A DNA stretch of 19,432 bases from UKL13-2 sp964417885 (GTDB lineage: Bacteria; Pseudomonadota; Gammaproteobacteria; Burkholderiales; Usitatibacteraceae). The notes beneath the pieces were generated by a model. That model saw only the letters and a program-made list of their open reading frames with translations. It had not been told where the DNA came from and made no database searches. The translations under genes and the position numbers were made by a program. Location: the NCBI GenBank assembly GCA_964417885.1, contig CAYQKN010000068.1, forward strand, positions 1 to 19,432. Direction: 5' to 3'. Shown in pieces: positions 7,255 through 14,195 of the stretch (position 1 is the first letter of the stretch; each line of letters starts with the position of its first letter).

Positions 7255-8354
7255 AAAGAACCGCACTGATCATGGCCGCCGGAAGCGGGGGGCATATTTT
7301 TCCAGGCCTGGCGATTGCCGAGGTGCTGGCCGGCCGCGGCTGGTCCATCGTCTGGCTGGCTACACCTGCCGGCATGGAGCACAAGCTGGTCGGCAAGGCC
7401 GGCTATCCGATCGAGGTGGTGCAGATGTCCGGTGTGCGCAGCAAGGGCGCCATCGCCTGGGCGCTGCTGCCGCTTACACTGCTGCGCGCGTTCTGGCAGT
7501 CGCTCGGGGTGATCCGCCGGGTAAAGCCCGACGTGGTGATTTCAATGGGCGGCTACATCGCCTTTCCGGGCGGCATGATGGCCGTGCTGTGCGGGCGGCC
7601 GCTGGTGGTGCACGAACCCGGCGCCCACGCCGGTCTCACCAGCCGGGTGCTGGCACTGGTTGCCGACCGGGTGCTGGTGGGCTTCCCGAAGACGTTCGAG
7701 CAGGTGCCGCAAAATGCGCTGGCGCGGCTGCTGCCGAAACCGGCCCGGGTGGAGTGGCTGGGTACGCCGGTGCGCGCCGACATCGCCGCGCTGGCCGAAC
7801 CGGCCGCGCGCATGGCCGGCCGCAGCGGACCGATCCGCCTGCTGATAGTCGGCGGCAGCCTCGGCGCCAAGACAATGAACGATTTGGTGGTGGCGGCGCT
7901 GGCCGCGCTGCCGGCGGACCAGCGCCCGGAAGTCCTGCACCAGTCCGGCGAAAAGAATTACGACGAGCTGGTGGCCGCCTATCGTGCCGCGGCGGTCAAC
8001 GCCACCGTGGTGCCGTTCATCGACGACATGGCGAAGCAATATGCCTGGTGCGACCTGATGCTTTGCCGCGCCGGCGCCATCACCGTGGCCGAGCTGGCGG
8101 CAGCCGGCGTGGCCAGCATGCTGGTGCCGCTGCCGTACTTTGTCGCCGAGGAACAGGATGCCAACGCGCGTTTCCTGGCCGATGCCGGCGCCGGTGTACT
8201 GGTCAGGCAGCTCGAAACGACCGCGCAATCACTGGCGGCACAACTCAAATCACTGACGCGCGAACAACTGCTGGCGATGGCCACGGTGGCGCGTTCACTC
8301 GGTAAACCGGAAGCCACCGTCGCCTGCGCGACGGTGTGCGAGAGCCTTTCATGA
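7251..8354 (+). CDS. murG: Lipid II synthase MurG (UDP-GlcNAc transferase)
   Basis: Peripheral membrane GT-B glycosyltransferase that adds GlcNAc to lipid I to make lipid II. The 367-residue product has the N-terminal glycine-rich GSGGH at 11-15, SMGGYIAFPGG and HEPGAHAGL in the acceptor domain, GGSLGA at 201-206, and the UDP-GlcNAc binding stretch RAGAITVAEL at 273-282 followed by PLPYFVAEEQDANA. Family members usually carry HEQN and EDQ.N here; HEPG and EEQDAN are mild variations. Start and stop overlap ftsW and murC as ATGA. Confidence 0.96.
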   Translation: MKRTALIMAAGSGGHIFPGLAIAEVLAGRGWSIVWLATPAGMEHKLVGKAGYPIEVVQMSGVRSKGAIAWALLPLTLLRAFWQSLGVIRRVKPDVVISMGGYIAFPGGMMAVLCGRPLVVHEPGAHAGLTSRVLALVADRVLVGFPKTFEQVPQNALARLLPKPARVEWLGTPVRADIAALAEPAARMAGRSGPIRLLIVGGSLGAKTMNDLVVAALAALPADQRPEVLHQSGEKNYDELVAAYRAAAVNATVVPFIDDMAKQYAWCDLMLCRAGAITVAELAAAGVASMLVPLPYFVAEEQDANARFLADAGAGVLVRQLETTAQSLAAQLKSLTREQLLAMATVARSLGKPEATVACATVCESLS

Positions 8355-9748
8355 AACAGAAAGTCAAACACCTGCACTTCATCGGCATCGGCGGATCGGG
8401 CATGTCCGGCATTGCCGAAGTCCTGATCAACCTGGGCTATGCCGTCAGCGGTTCGGACATCGCCGAGTCGGCGGTGGTCAGACGGCTCAAGTCGCTGGGC
8501 GCCAAGGTGCTGATCGGCCACGCCGCCGGCAATATAGCCGGCGCCGATGTCATCGTCACCTCGAGTGCCGTCAAGGCCGACAATCCGGAAGTGGTGGCGG
8601 CCAAGGCGGCGCGGGTGCCGGTGGTGCCGCGCGCCATGATGCTGGCCGAACTGATGCGCTTCAAGCAGGGGATCGCGATTGCCGGTACCCACGGCAAGAC
8701 CACCACCACCTCGCTGATCTCGCACGTGCTGGGCGAAGCGGGGCTCGATCCGACCTGCGTGATCGGCGGCAGGCTCAACTCGATCGGCACCAACGCACGC
8801 CTCGGCAAGGGCGAATATCTGGTGGCAGAGGCCGACGAGTCGGACGCGTCGTTCCTCTACCTGCAGCCGATCATGGCCGTGGTCACCAACATCGACCAGG
8901 ACCATATGGAAACCTATGGCCACGACTTCAGCCGGCTGAAGTCGGCGTTCGTCGAGTTCCTCGAGCATCTGCCGTTCTACGGCCTGGCGGTGCTGTGCGC
9001 CGACGACGCCAATGTGCGCGAGATCCTGCCGCGCCTGACCAAGCCGGTCATCACCTACGGCATGAGCGAGGATGTGGAGCTGCGCGCGGTCAACGTCAGC
9101 GCCGCCGACGGCAGGATGAAATTCACCGCGGTCAGCCGCCGCGACCGCAAGGTCCTCGACGTGGAGCTGAATCTCGCCGGCATGCATAACGTGCTGAACG
9201 CGCTGTCGGCCATTGCCATCGCGCGCGAGATCGGCGTCGACGACGCGCACATCGCGCGCGCGCTGGCCAGCTTCACCGGCGTCGGCCGCCGCTTCCAGCG
9301 CTACGGCGAGGTGGCGATTCCGGCCGGCGGCAGTTTCACGCTGGTGGACGACTACGGCCATCACCCGGTCGAGATGGATGCGGTTCTCAAGGCCGCGCGC
9401 GGCGCCTTCCCCGGCAGGCGCATCCTGCTGGCGTTCCAGCCGCATCGTTACACCCGCACCCGCGACCTGTTCGAGGACTTCGTCAAGGTGCTGTCGACCG
9501 CCGATGAGCTGGTGCTGGCCGACGTCTATCCGGCCGGGGAGGCGCCGATCGTCGCCGCCGACGGTCGTGCGCTGGCACGTGCGCTGCGCGTGCTGGGCAA
9601 GGTCGAGCCGCTGTTTGTCGAATCGGCCGCCGAGATTGCCGGCGCGGTCATGAGCCGGGTGCGCGACGGCGATGTCGTCATCACCATGGGCGCCGGCTCG
9701 GTCGGCGGCGTGGCGCCGAAAATCGCCGGCAGCGGGGGCGGGGAATGA
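8351..9748 (+). CDS. murC: UDP-MurNAc:L-alanine ligase MurC
   Basis: First Mur ligase: adds L-alanine to UDP-MurNAc in the cytoplasm using ATP. The 465-residue product starts with HLHFIGIGGSGMSGIAE, the MurC nucleotide-binding turn, has the ATP loop GTHGKTTTT at 112-120, EADESDASF, NIDQDHMETYG, and DDYGHHPVE in the C-terminal domain. ATG at 8351 overlaps the murG stop and gives the typical N-terminus; an in-frame GTG at 8336 is possible but has no better support. The 3' end overlaps murB as ATGA. Confidence 0.97.
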   Translation: MKQKVKHLHFIGIGGSGMSGIAEVLINLGYAVSGSDIAESAVVRRLKSLGAKVLIGHAAGNIAGADVIVTSSAVKADNPEVVAAKAARVPVVPRAMMLAELMRFKQGIAIAGTHGKTTTTSLISHVLGEAGLDPTCVIGGRLNSIGTNARLGKGEYLVAEADESDASFLYLQPIMAVVTNIDQDHMETYGHDFSRLKSAFVEFLEHLPFYGLAVLCADDANVREILPRLTKPVITYGMSEDVELRAVNVSAADGRMKFTAVSRRDRKVLDVELNLAGMHNVLNALSAIAIAREIGVDDAHIARALASFTGVGRRFQRYGEVAIPAGGSFTLVDDYGHHPVEMDAVLKAARGAFPGRRILLAFQPHRYTRTRDLFEDFVKVLSTADELVLADVYPAGEAPIVAADGRALARALRVLGKVEPLFVESAAEIAGAVMSRVRDGDVVITMGAGSVGGVAPKIAGSGGGE

Positions 9749-10716
9749 ACATGAGCGACCTCGACCACATCCATCTGCCGGTGCATGCGTTTCGCGGCGA
9801 ACTGCGCAACGCCGAGCCGATGTCGAAGCACGTCTCGTGGCGTGCCGGCGGCAACGCCAAGGGTTTCTTCCGGCCGGTCGACCTGGCCGACCTGCAGGCT
9901 TTCCTGCCGACGCTGGCGGCCGATGAGCCGGTGCTGTTCGTCGGCCTCGGCAGCAACCTGCTGGTGCGCGACGGCGGCTATCTCGGCACCGTGATCCTGA
10001 CCACGCCGATGCTGCACGGGCTGGCGCTGGATGCGCACGACGCCAATGTGGTGGTGGCGGGCGCCGGTGTGGCGTCGCCGCACGTGGCCAAGTTCGCGGC
10101 GAAGAACGGCCTTGCCGGCGCCGAGTGGCTTGCCGGCGTGCCCGGCACCATCGGCGGCGCACTGGCGATGAACGCCGGCTGCTACGGCACCGAGACCTGG
10201 GACCAGGTGGTGGATTGCACCACCATCGATCGCCACGGTGCGCTGCATACCCGAACCGCGGCGGATTTCGACATCGGCTACCGGCATGTGGCACAGCGGG
10301 TGACGGGTGAGGCGAATGGGGTGAGCAGCGCGGCTGCTTCACCTCACCCGGAAGAGTGGTTCGTCGGCGCCCGGTTCCGCTTCCCGTCCGGCGATGCGGC
10401 CCAGGCGCAGGCGCGCATCAAGGAACTGCTGGCCAAGCGGATGGCCTCGCAGCCGCTCGACAAGCCCAACGCCGGCTCGACGTTCCGCAATCCGCCGGGC
10501 GATTTTGCCGCGCGCCTGATCGAATCGTGCGGGCTCAAGGGCCACACCATCGGCGGCGCGCAGGTGTCGACCAAACACGCCAACTTCATCATCAACACCG
10601 GCAGCGCGACCGCGGCCGATATTGAAAACATGATCGCGCACATGCAGGCGACGGTCCGGGCGCAGACCGGCATCGAGCTGGTGCGCGAAGTGAAGATCGT
10701 CGGGGAGGCGGTATGA
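9745..10716 (+). CDS. murB: UDP-N-acetylenolpyruvoylglucosamine reductase MurB
   Basis: FAD enzyme that reduces enolpyruvyl-UDP-GlcNAc to UDP-MurNAc with NADPH. The 323-residue product has the FAD-binding GLGSNLLVRDGG and GVPGTIGGALAMNAG, the GYR motif at 178-180, PNAGSTFRNPPGDFAARLIE, VSTKHANFI and a final REVKIVGE. After GYR comes HV, not the xS of the familiar YRxS proton-donor motif. Residues ~186-203 form a low-complexity insert encoded by an inverted repeat (10305-10349). ATG 9745 overlaps the murC stop; ATG 9751 is an alternative. The length suits the shorter type of MurB. Confidence 0.95.
   Translation: MNMSDLDHIHLPVHAFRGELRNAEPMSKHVSWRAGGNAKGFFRPVDLADLQAFLPTLAADEPVLFVGLGSNLLVRDGGYLGTVILTTPMLHGLALDAHDANVVVAGAGVASPHVAKFAAKNGLAGAEWLAGVPGTIGGALAMNAGCYGTETWDQVVDCTTIDRHGALHTRTAADFDIGYRHVAQRVTGEANGVSSAAASPHPEEWFVGARFRFPSGDAAQAQARIKELLAKRMASQPLDKPNAGSTFRNPPGDFAARLIESCGLKGHTIGGAQVSTKHANFIINTGSATAADIENMIAHMQATVRAQTGIELVREVKIVGEAV
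10305..10349. repeat. Inverted repeat inside murB
   Basis: Perfect 8-bp arms GGGTGAGG (10305-10312) and CCTCACCC (10342-10349) enclose a second near-perfect stem (GAGCAGC with GCTGCTTC, one extra T). It stays in frame and encodes a Gly/Ser/Ala-rich loop of MurB. It resembles a palindromic element tolerated inside a gene. Confidence 0.7.
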
Positions 10717-10742
10717 GTTACGCCGCATCGATGAACGCAGAT

Positions 10743-10805
10743 CAAGCACGGGTGCGCCTCGCAGGGCATTTTGCCTCTGGAAGCCGCGCGGGTACTGGAG
10801 TTTGT
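10743..10805. repeat. Diverged copy of the murD-upstream palindrome
   Basis: Without gaps, 10743-10789 matches 4608-4654 at 32 of 47 positions, including CAAGCAC at the left, TGCG, and a perfect 13-base CTGGAAGCCGCGC at the right, with identical spacing. The outer stem is no longer well paired, but a small GGC-ATTTT-GCC hairpin remains. It lies between the murB stop and the degraded ddl start and ends next to a GGAG ribosome binding site (10797-10800), as the first copy does before murD. Confidence 0.65.
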
Positions 10806-10807
10806 AA

Positions 10808-10954
10808 TTGAGTAATGACGTGAAACTGCTGAGCAAGATTGCAGCGCAAATGGGCGGGCAAGCGCGGCGCGGAGGAGCAGGGGCCCCGCTCGCGGGGATG
10901 CGACCCGGGAGCGCGAAGCAGGCCGCCCTGCCAGGGAGGTCCCATGACCGGTGA
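10808..10954 (+). pseudogene. Degraded ddl-like start (48 codons, interrupted)
   Basis: From TTG 10808 the frame reads LSNDVKLLSKIAAQMGG, which lines up with the true Ddl start MTGDVKRLGKVAVLMGG: same length, with conservative changes (I/V, L/R, S/G). The TTG has GGAG 7 bases upstream (10797-10800). After MGG the frame enters the GC-rich repeat module and stops at 10952-10954. The first 42 bases match the intact ddl start at only about 24 positions, so this is an older or foreign ddl 5' end rather than a fresh duplicate. It may once have been the native start. Confidence 0.55.
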
Positions 10955-11121
10955 TGTGAAACGGCTCGGGAAAGTTGCCGTATTGATGGGCGGGCAAGCG
11001 CGGCGCGGAGGAGCAGGGGCCCCGCTCGCGGGGATGCGACCCGGGAGCGCGAAGCAGGCCGCCCTGCCAGGGAGGTCCCATGACCGGTGATGTGAAACGG
11101 CTCGGGAAAGTTGCCGTACTA
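10850..11121 (+). repeat. 136-bp tandem duplication covering the ddl start
   Basis: Copy 1 is 10850-10985 and copy 2 is 10986-11121; they differ only in the last three bases (TTG against CTA, two mismatches). Each copy has a GC-rich module with a CCCCGC-TC-GCGGGG hairpin (10884-10897 and 11020-11033), an AGGGAGG ribosome binding site and the first 14 codons of ddl. A start of the third unit (ATGGGCGG, 11122-11129) is the real gene. Starting at the first ATG (10944) gives a 48-residue dead-end ORF ending at 11090, which overlaps the true ddl start by 11 bases. Confidence 0.95.
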
Positions 11122-12006
11122 ATGGGCGGCCCCTCCGCTGAGCGCGAGATATCGCTGCTCTCCGGCAATGGCGTGCTGGCCGCGCTGCGAGAGAAGGGTG
11201 TCGACGCATACGCCTTCGATCCGGTGGTCAATTCGCTGTTCGACCTGCCGCGCGAAAAATTTGATCGCGTCTTCATTGCGCTGCACGGCCGCTTCGGCGA
11301 AGACGGCACGGTGCAGGGCGTGCTGGAAGCATTGAAGATCCCGTACACCGGATCGGGCGTGATGGGTTCGGCGATCGCGATGGACAAGTGGCGCACCAAG
11401 CTGGTCTGGCAATCGGCCGGCATCCCGACGCCGAAATACCGGCTGCTCACCGCCGACAGCGACTGGGTCAAGGTGATCGACGAATTGAAACTGCCGCTGA
11501 TCGTGAAGCCGGCGCGTGAAGGCTCGAGCATCGGCATCACCAAGGTGCACACGGCCAATGAATTGCCCGCCGCGTTCAAGCTCGCGTACGGACTCGATCC
11601 GCTGGTGATCGCCGAGGAGTTCATCGCCGGGCAGGAGCTGACCGCGTCGGTGGTCGGCCAGGACGCGCTGCCGCTGATCCGTATCGAAGCACCTGAAGGT
11701 GCGTACGACTACAAGAACAAGTACTTCACCGACGACGTCAAATATCACTGCCCCTCCGGCATCCGCGCCGATCTCGAGGACGAGATTCGCGCCATGACGC
11801 TGAAGGCGTTCCGCGTGCTGGGCTGCGATGGCTGGGGCCGCGCCGACATGATGCTCACGCCCGCCGGCAGTTACAGCTTCCTCGAAATGAACACCTCGCC
11901 GGGAATGACCAGTCATTCGCTGGTGCCGATGGCGGCCCGTGCCGTCGGCATGAGCTATCCCGACCTGTGCCTGCGCATCCTGCAGGCGGCTGCGCTGAAG
12001 AGCTGA
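11080..12006 (+). CDS. ddl: D-alanine:D-alanine ligase Ddl
   Basis: Cytoplasmic ATP-grasp enzyme that makes the D-Ala-D-Ala dipeptide used by MurF. The 308-residue product has MGGPSAEREISLLSG at 15-29, ALHGRFGEDGTVQG, YTGSGVMGSAIAMDK, KPAREGSSIGI, EEFIAGQELT and the metal and substrate-binding EMNTSPGMTSHS at 269-280. Length and residues are typical of DdlB. ATG 11080 has AGGGAGG four to five bases upstream, supplied by the tandem repeat. The first ~25 codons contain ATA, CTA, GTA and CCC, unlike the later gene. The identical upstream copy of the start could compete for ribosomes. Confidence 0.96.
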   Translation: MTGDVKRLGKVAVLMGGPSAEREISLLSGNGVLAALREKGVDAYAFDPVVNSLFDLPREKFDRVFIALHGRFGEDGTVQGVLEALKIPYTGSGVMGSAIAMDKWRTKLVWQSAGIPTPKYRLLTADSDWVKVIDELKLPLIVKPAREGSSIGITKVHTANELPAAFKLAYGLDPLVIAEEFIAGQELTASVVGQDALPLIRIEAPEGAYDYKNKYFTDDVKYHCPSGIRADLEDEIRAMTLKAFRVLGCDGWGRADMMLTPAGSYSFLEMNTSPGMTSHSLVPMAARAVGMSYPDLCLRILQAAALKS

Positions 12007-12014
12007 CCGATCCC

Positions 12015-12860
12015 ATGGCCAAACGTCCGATCCCGCCCGCCACCGCCGAGTCGTACACCCGGCGGCGCGGCGTCGTCATCGGCGCCGCGTTCGCGGCCAT
12101 GTTGCTGGCCGGGGTCGGCGGCTGGTTCGCCATCAACGCCATGTCGCGCGAGGCGGCGCAGGCCAACTGGTTGCCGATTCGCAGCGTCGCTTTTGCCGGC
12201 GAATTGTCGCGCGTCGACCTGGAAGACCTGAAGCGCATCGCCGGCGGCATCCAGGTAATGGGCGGCAGCATGCTGCGCACCGATCTCAACCAGGTCAAGG
12301 CGGCGGTGCGGCAGGTCGAGTGGGTGCGCGATGCCGAAGTGCGGCGGCGGTTTCCCGGCACGCTGGAGATCCGCATCGAGGAACACAAACCGTTCGCGCG
12401 CTGGATCGTCGCCGGTGCCGCAAGCGCCGATGAAGGCGAGGGCAGCGGGCAACTGGTCAATACGTTCGGCGAAGTATTCGACGCCGGATACGACGATCCG
12501 CTGCCGGTGCTGGCCGGCCCGGCCGGTACCGCGGCCGAGGTGATGGCGCAGTTCCTTGCCTTCGGCGCGCAGATCGCCGCGCTGGGCAGCGACACCGCGC
12601 CATTGAAACTGGCCGAACTGCGGCTGTCGGCGCGCCGCGCCTGGCAGCTCAAGCTCGACAACGGCAGCACGCTCGAGCTGGGACGCAACGATGGCGCCCA
12701 GCGCCTGGCGCGCTTCAGCCGCGCCTATTCGCAGGTGCCGATGCTGCAGGCGGCCAGCGCGCGCATCGACCTGCGCTACCAGACCGGGCTCGCGGTTCGC
12801 GCCATCCATGCCACCGCCGCCGACAGCCGCACCGCGCGCAAAACAGGAACCAGGAAATGA
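12015..12860 (+). CDS. ftsQ: Cell division protein FtsQ
   Basis: Single-pass inner-membrane divisome protein that links FtsB/FtsL and other late proteins. The 281-residue product has a basic cytoplasmic N-terminus, one membrane helix at about 19-41, a POTRA domain starting near LPIRSVAFAGEL, then the FtsQ domain with VEWVRDAEVRRRFPGTLEI and EHKPFARW. The C-terminal part ends in IDLRYQTGLAVR, a common FtsQ ending. ATG 12015 lies 8 bases after ddl; no strong ribosome binding site is seen. The frame is open further upstream inside ddl, but that adds no family sequence. Confidence 0.94.
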   Translation: MAKRPIPPATAESYTRRRGVVIGAAFAAMLLAGVGGWFAINAMSREAAQANWLPIRSVAFAGELSRVDLEDLKRIAGGIQVMGGSMLRTDLNQVKAAVRQVEWVRDAEVRRRFPGTLEIRIEEHKPFARWIVAGAASADEGEGSGQLVNTFGEVFDAGYDDPLPVLAGPAGTAAEVMAQFLAFGAQIAALGSDTAPLKLAELRLSARRAWQLKLDNGSTLELGRNDGAQRLARFSRAYSQVPMLQAASARIDLRYQTGLAVRAIHATAADSRTARKTGTRK

Positions 12861-12888
12861 TCAACAACGGCATCAGACAGGACCAGGC

Positions 12889-14127
12889 ATGAACAAGCCA
12901 CGTGAAACCAAGAACCTGCTGGTCGCGCTCGATATCGGCACCTCCAAGATCATTGCGATCGTCGCCGAGATCACGCCCGACGGCGCGCTCGAGATTCTCG
13001 GGCTGGGACAGCATCCGTCGAAAGGATTGAAAAAGGGCGTGGTGGTCAATATCGAGGCAACCGTCACCGGCATCCAGCGCGCGCTGGAAGAGGCCGAGCT
13101 GATGGCCGACGTGAAGATCAAGGATGTGCTGACCGGCATTGCCGGCTCGCACATCAAGAGTTTCAACTCGCACGGCATGGTCGCGATCAAGGACAAGGAA
13201 GTCACCCAGTTCGATGTCGACCGGGTGATCGAAACCGCGCGCGCGGTCAACATCCCGATGGACCAGCAGATCCTGCACATCCTCACCCAGGAATTCATCA
13301 TCGACGGCCAGGAAGATGTGCGCGAGCCGGTCGGCATGAGCGGGGTGCGGCTGGAAGTGAAGGTGCACATCGTCACCGGCGCGGTGTCCGCCGCCCAGAA
13401 CATCATGAAATGCGTGCGCCGCTGCGGGCTGGAGGTGCGCGACCTGGTGCTGCAGCCGCTGGCATCGGCCATCGCGGTGCTGTCGCAGGACGAGAAGGAC
13501 CTGGGCGTCTGCCTGGTCGATATCGGCGGCGGCACCACCGATATCGCCGTCTTCACCGGCGGGGCGATCCGTCACACCGCGGTAATCCCGATCGCCGGCG
13601 ACCAGATCACCAACGATATCGCGATGGCGCTGCGCACGCCGACCAAGGATGCCGAGGACATCAAGATCGCGCACGGCTGCGCGCTGCGCCAGCTGGCCAG
13701 TGTCAACGACGTGATCGAGGTGCCCGGCGTCGGCGACCGCGAGCCACGGCAGATGTCGCGCCAGACGCTGGCCGAAGTGATCGAACCGCGGGTCGAGGAG
13801 CTGTATTCGCTGATCCAGCGCGAGCTGCGCGCCAGCGGCTTCGAAGAGCTGCTGTCGAGCGGCATCGTGCTGACCGGCGGCAGCGCCTCGATGCAGGGCA
13901 TGGTGGAGCTGGGTGAGGAAGTGTTCCACATGCCGGTGCGGCTGGGCGTGCCGACTTACGCGGGCGGGCTGGCCGAGGTGGTGCGCAATCCGCGCTACTC
14001 GACCGGCGTGGGGCTGCTGGTGTCGGCGCTGGAGCAGAAAAAGCGCGACGAGCACGTGCGCATGCACACGGCGAATTTCAAGAGCGTGTTCGAGAAGATG
14101 GCCAGCTGGTTCAAGGGAAATTTTTAG
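12889..14127 (+). CDS. ftsA: Cell division protein FtsA (FtsZ membrane anchor)
   Basis: Actin-like ATPase that tethers FtsZ filaments to the membrane and recruits later divisome proteins. The 412-residue product has the first phosphate loop ALDIGTSK at 13-20, the second LVDIGGGTTDIAV at about 209-221, LTGGSAS at 328-334, and a C-terminal amphipathic helix FEKMASWFKGNF that serves as membrane-targeting sequence. ATG 12889 gives the typical N-terminus and has AGGA upstream. It follows ftsQ by 28 bp. Confidence 0.96.
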   Translation: MNKPRETKNLLVALDIGTSKIIAIVAEITPDGALEILGLGQHPSKGLKKGVVVNIEATVTGIQRALEEAELMADVKIKDVLTGIAGSHIKSFNSHGMVAIKDKEVTQFDVDRVIETARAVNIPMDQQILHILTQEFIIDGQEDVREPVGMSGVRLEVKVHIVTGAVSAAQNIMKCVRRCGLEVRDLVLQPLASAIAVLSQDEKDLGVCLVDIGGGTTDIAVFTGGAIRHTAVIPIAGDQITNDIAMALRTPTKDAEDIKIAHGCALRQLASVNDVIEVPGVGDREPRQMSRQTLAEVIEPRVEELYSLIQRELRASGFEELLSSGIVLTGGSASMQGMVELGEEVFHMPVRLGVPTYAGGLAEVVRNPRYSTGVGLLVSALEQKKRDEHVRMHTANFKSVFEKMASWFKGNF

Positions 14128-14148
14128 CGTGGTGAGGGATCAGGCGTC

Positions 14149-14167
14149 ACCGCGGGCGGTTTTTTTT
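14149..14167 (+). terminator. Small hairpin with T-run between ftsA and ftsZ
   Basis: ACCGC-GG-GCGGT (14149-14160; realistically ACCG paired with CGGT around a 4-base loop) runs straight into eight T's (14160-14167). The stem is short, so it is more likely a partial terminator, attenuator or processing site than a full stop. Confidence 0.4.
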
Positions 14168-14195
14168 AGTTGTTTCACAGCAGAGGAGAGTAAAG

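Noticed and set aside
7979..10342. 787-codon minus-strand ORF opposite murG, murC and murB
   Set aside because: Long only because of high GC; the product is repetitive and the opposite strand holds three clear Mur enzymes.
10850..11121. CRISPR array or tRNA in the repeated region
   Set aside because: Only two head-to-tail units with no distinct spacers, and no cloverleaf structure.
10344..11624. 426-codon minus-strand ORF across murB end, spacer and ddl
   Set aside because: It passes through the tandem repeat and therefore contains a repeated peptide, but both ends are shadows of murB and ddl.
12715..14067. 450-codon minus-strand ORF opposite ftsA
   Set aside because: Antisense shadow of ftsA: His/Asp/Gly-rich product, no start signal, no family features.
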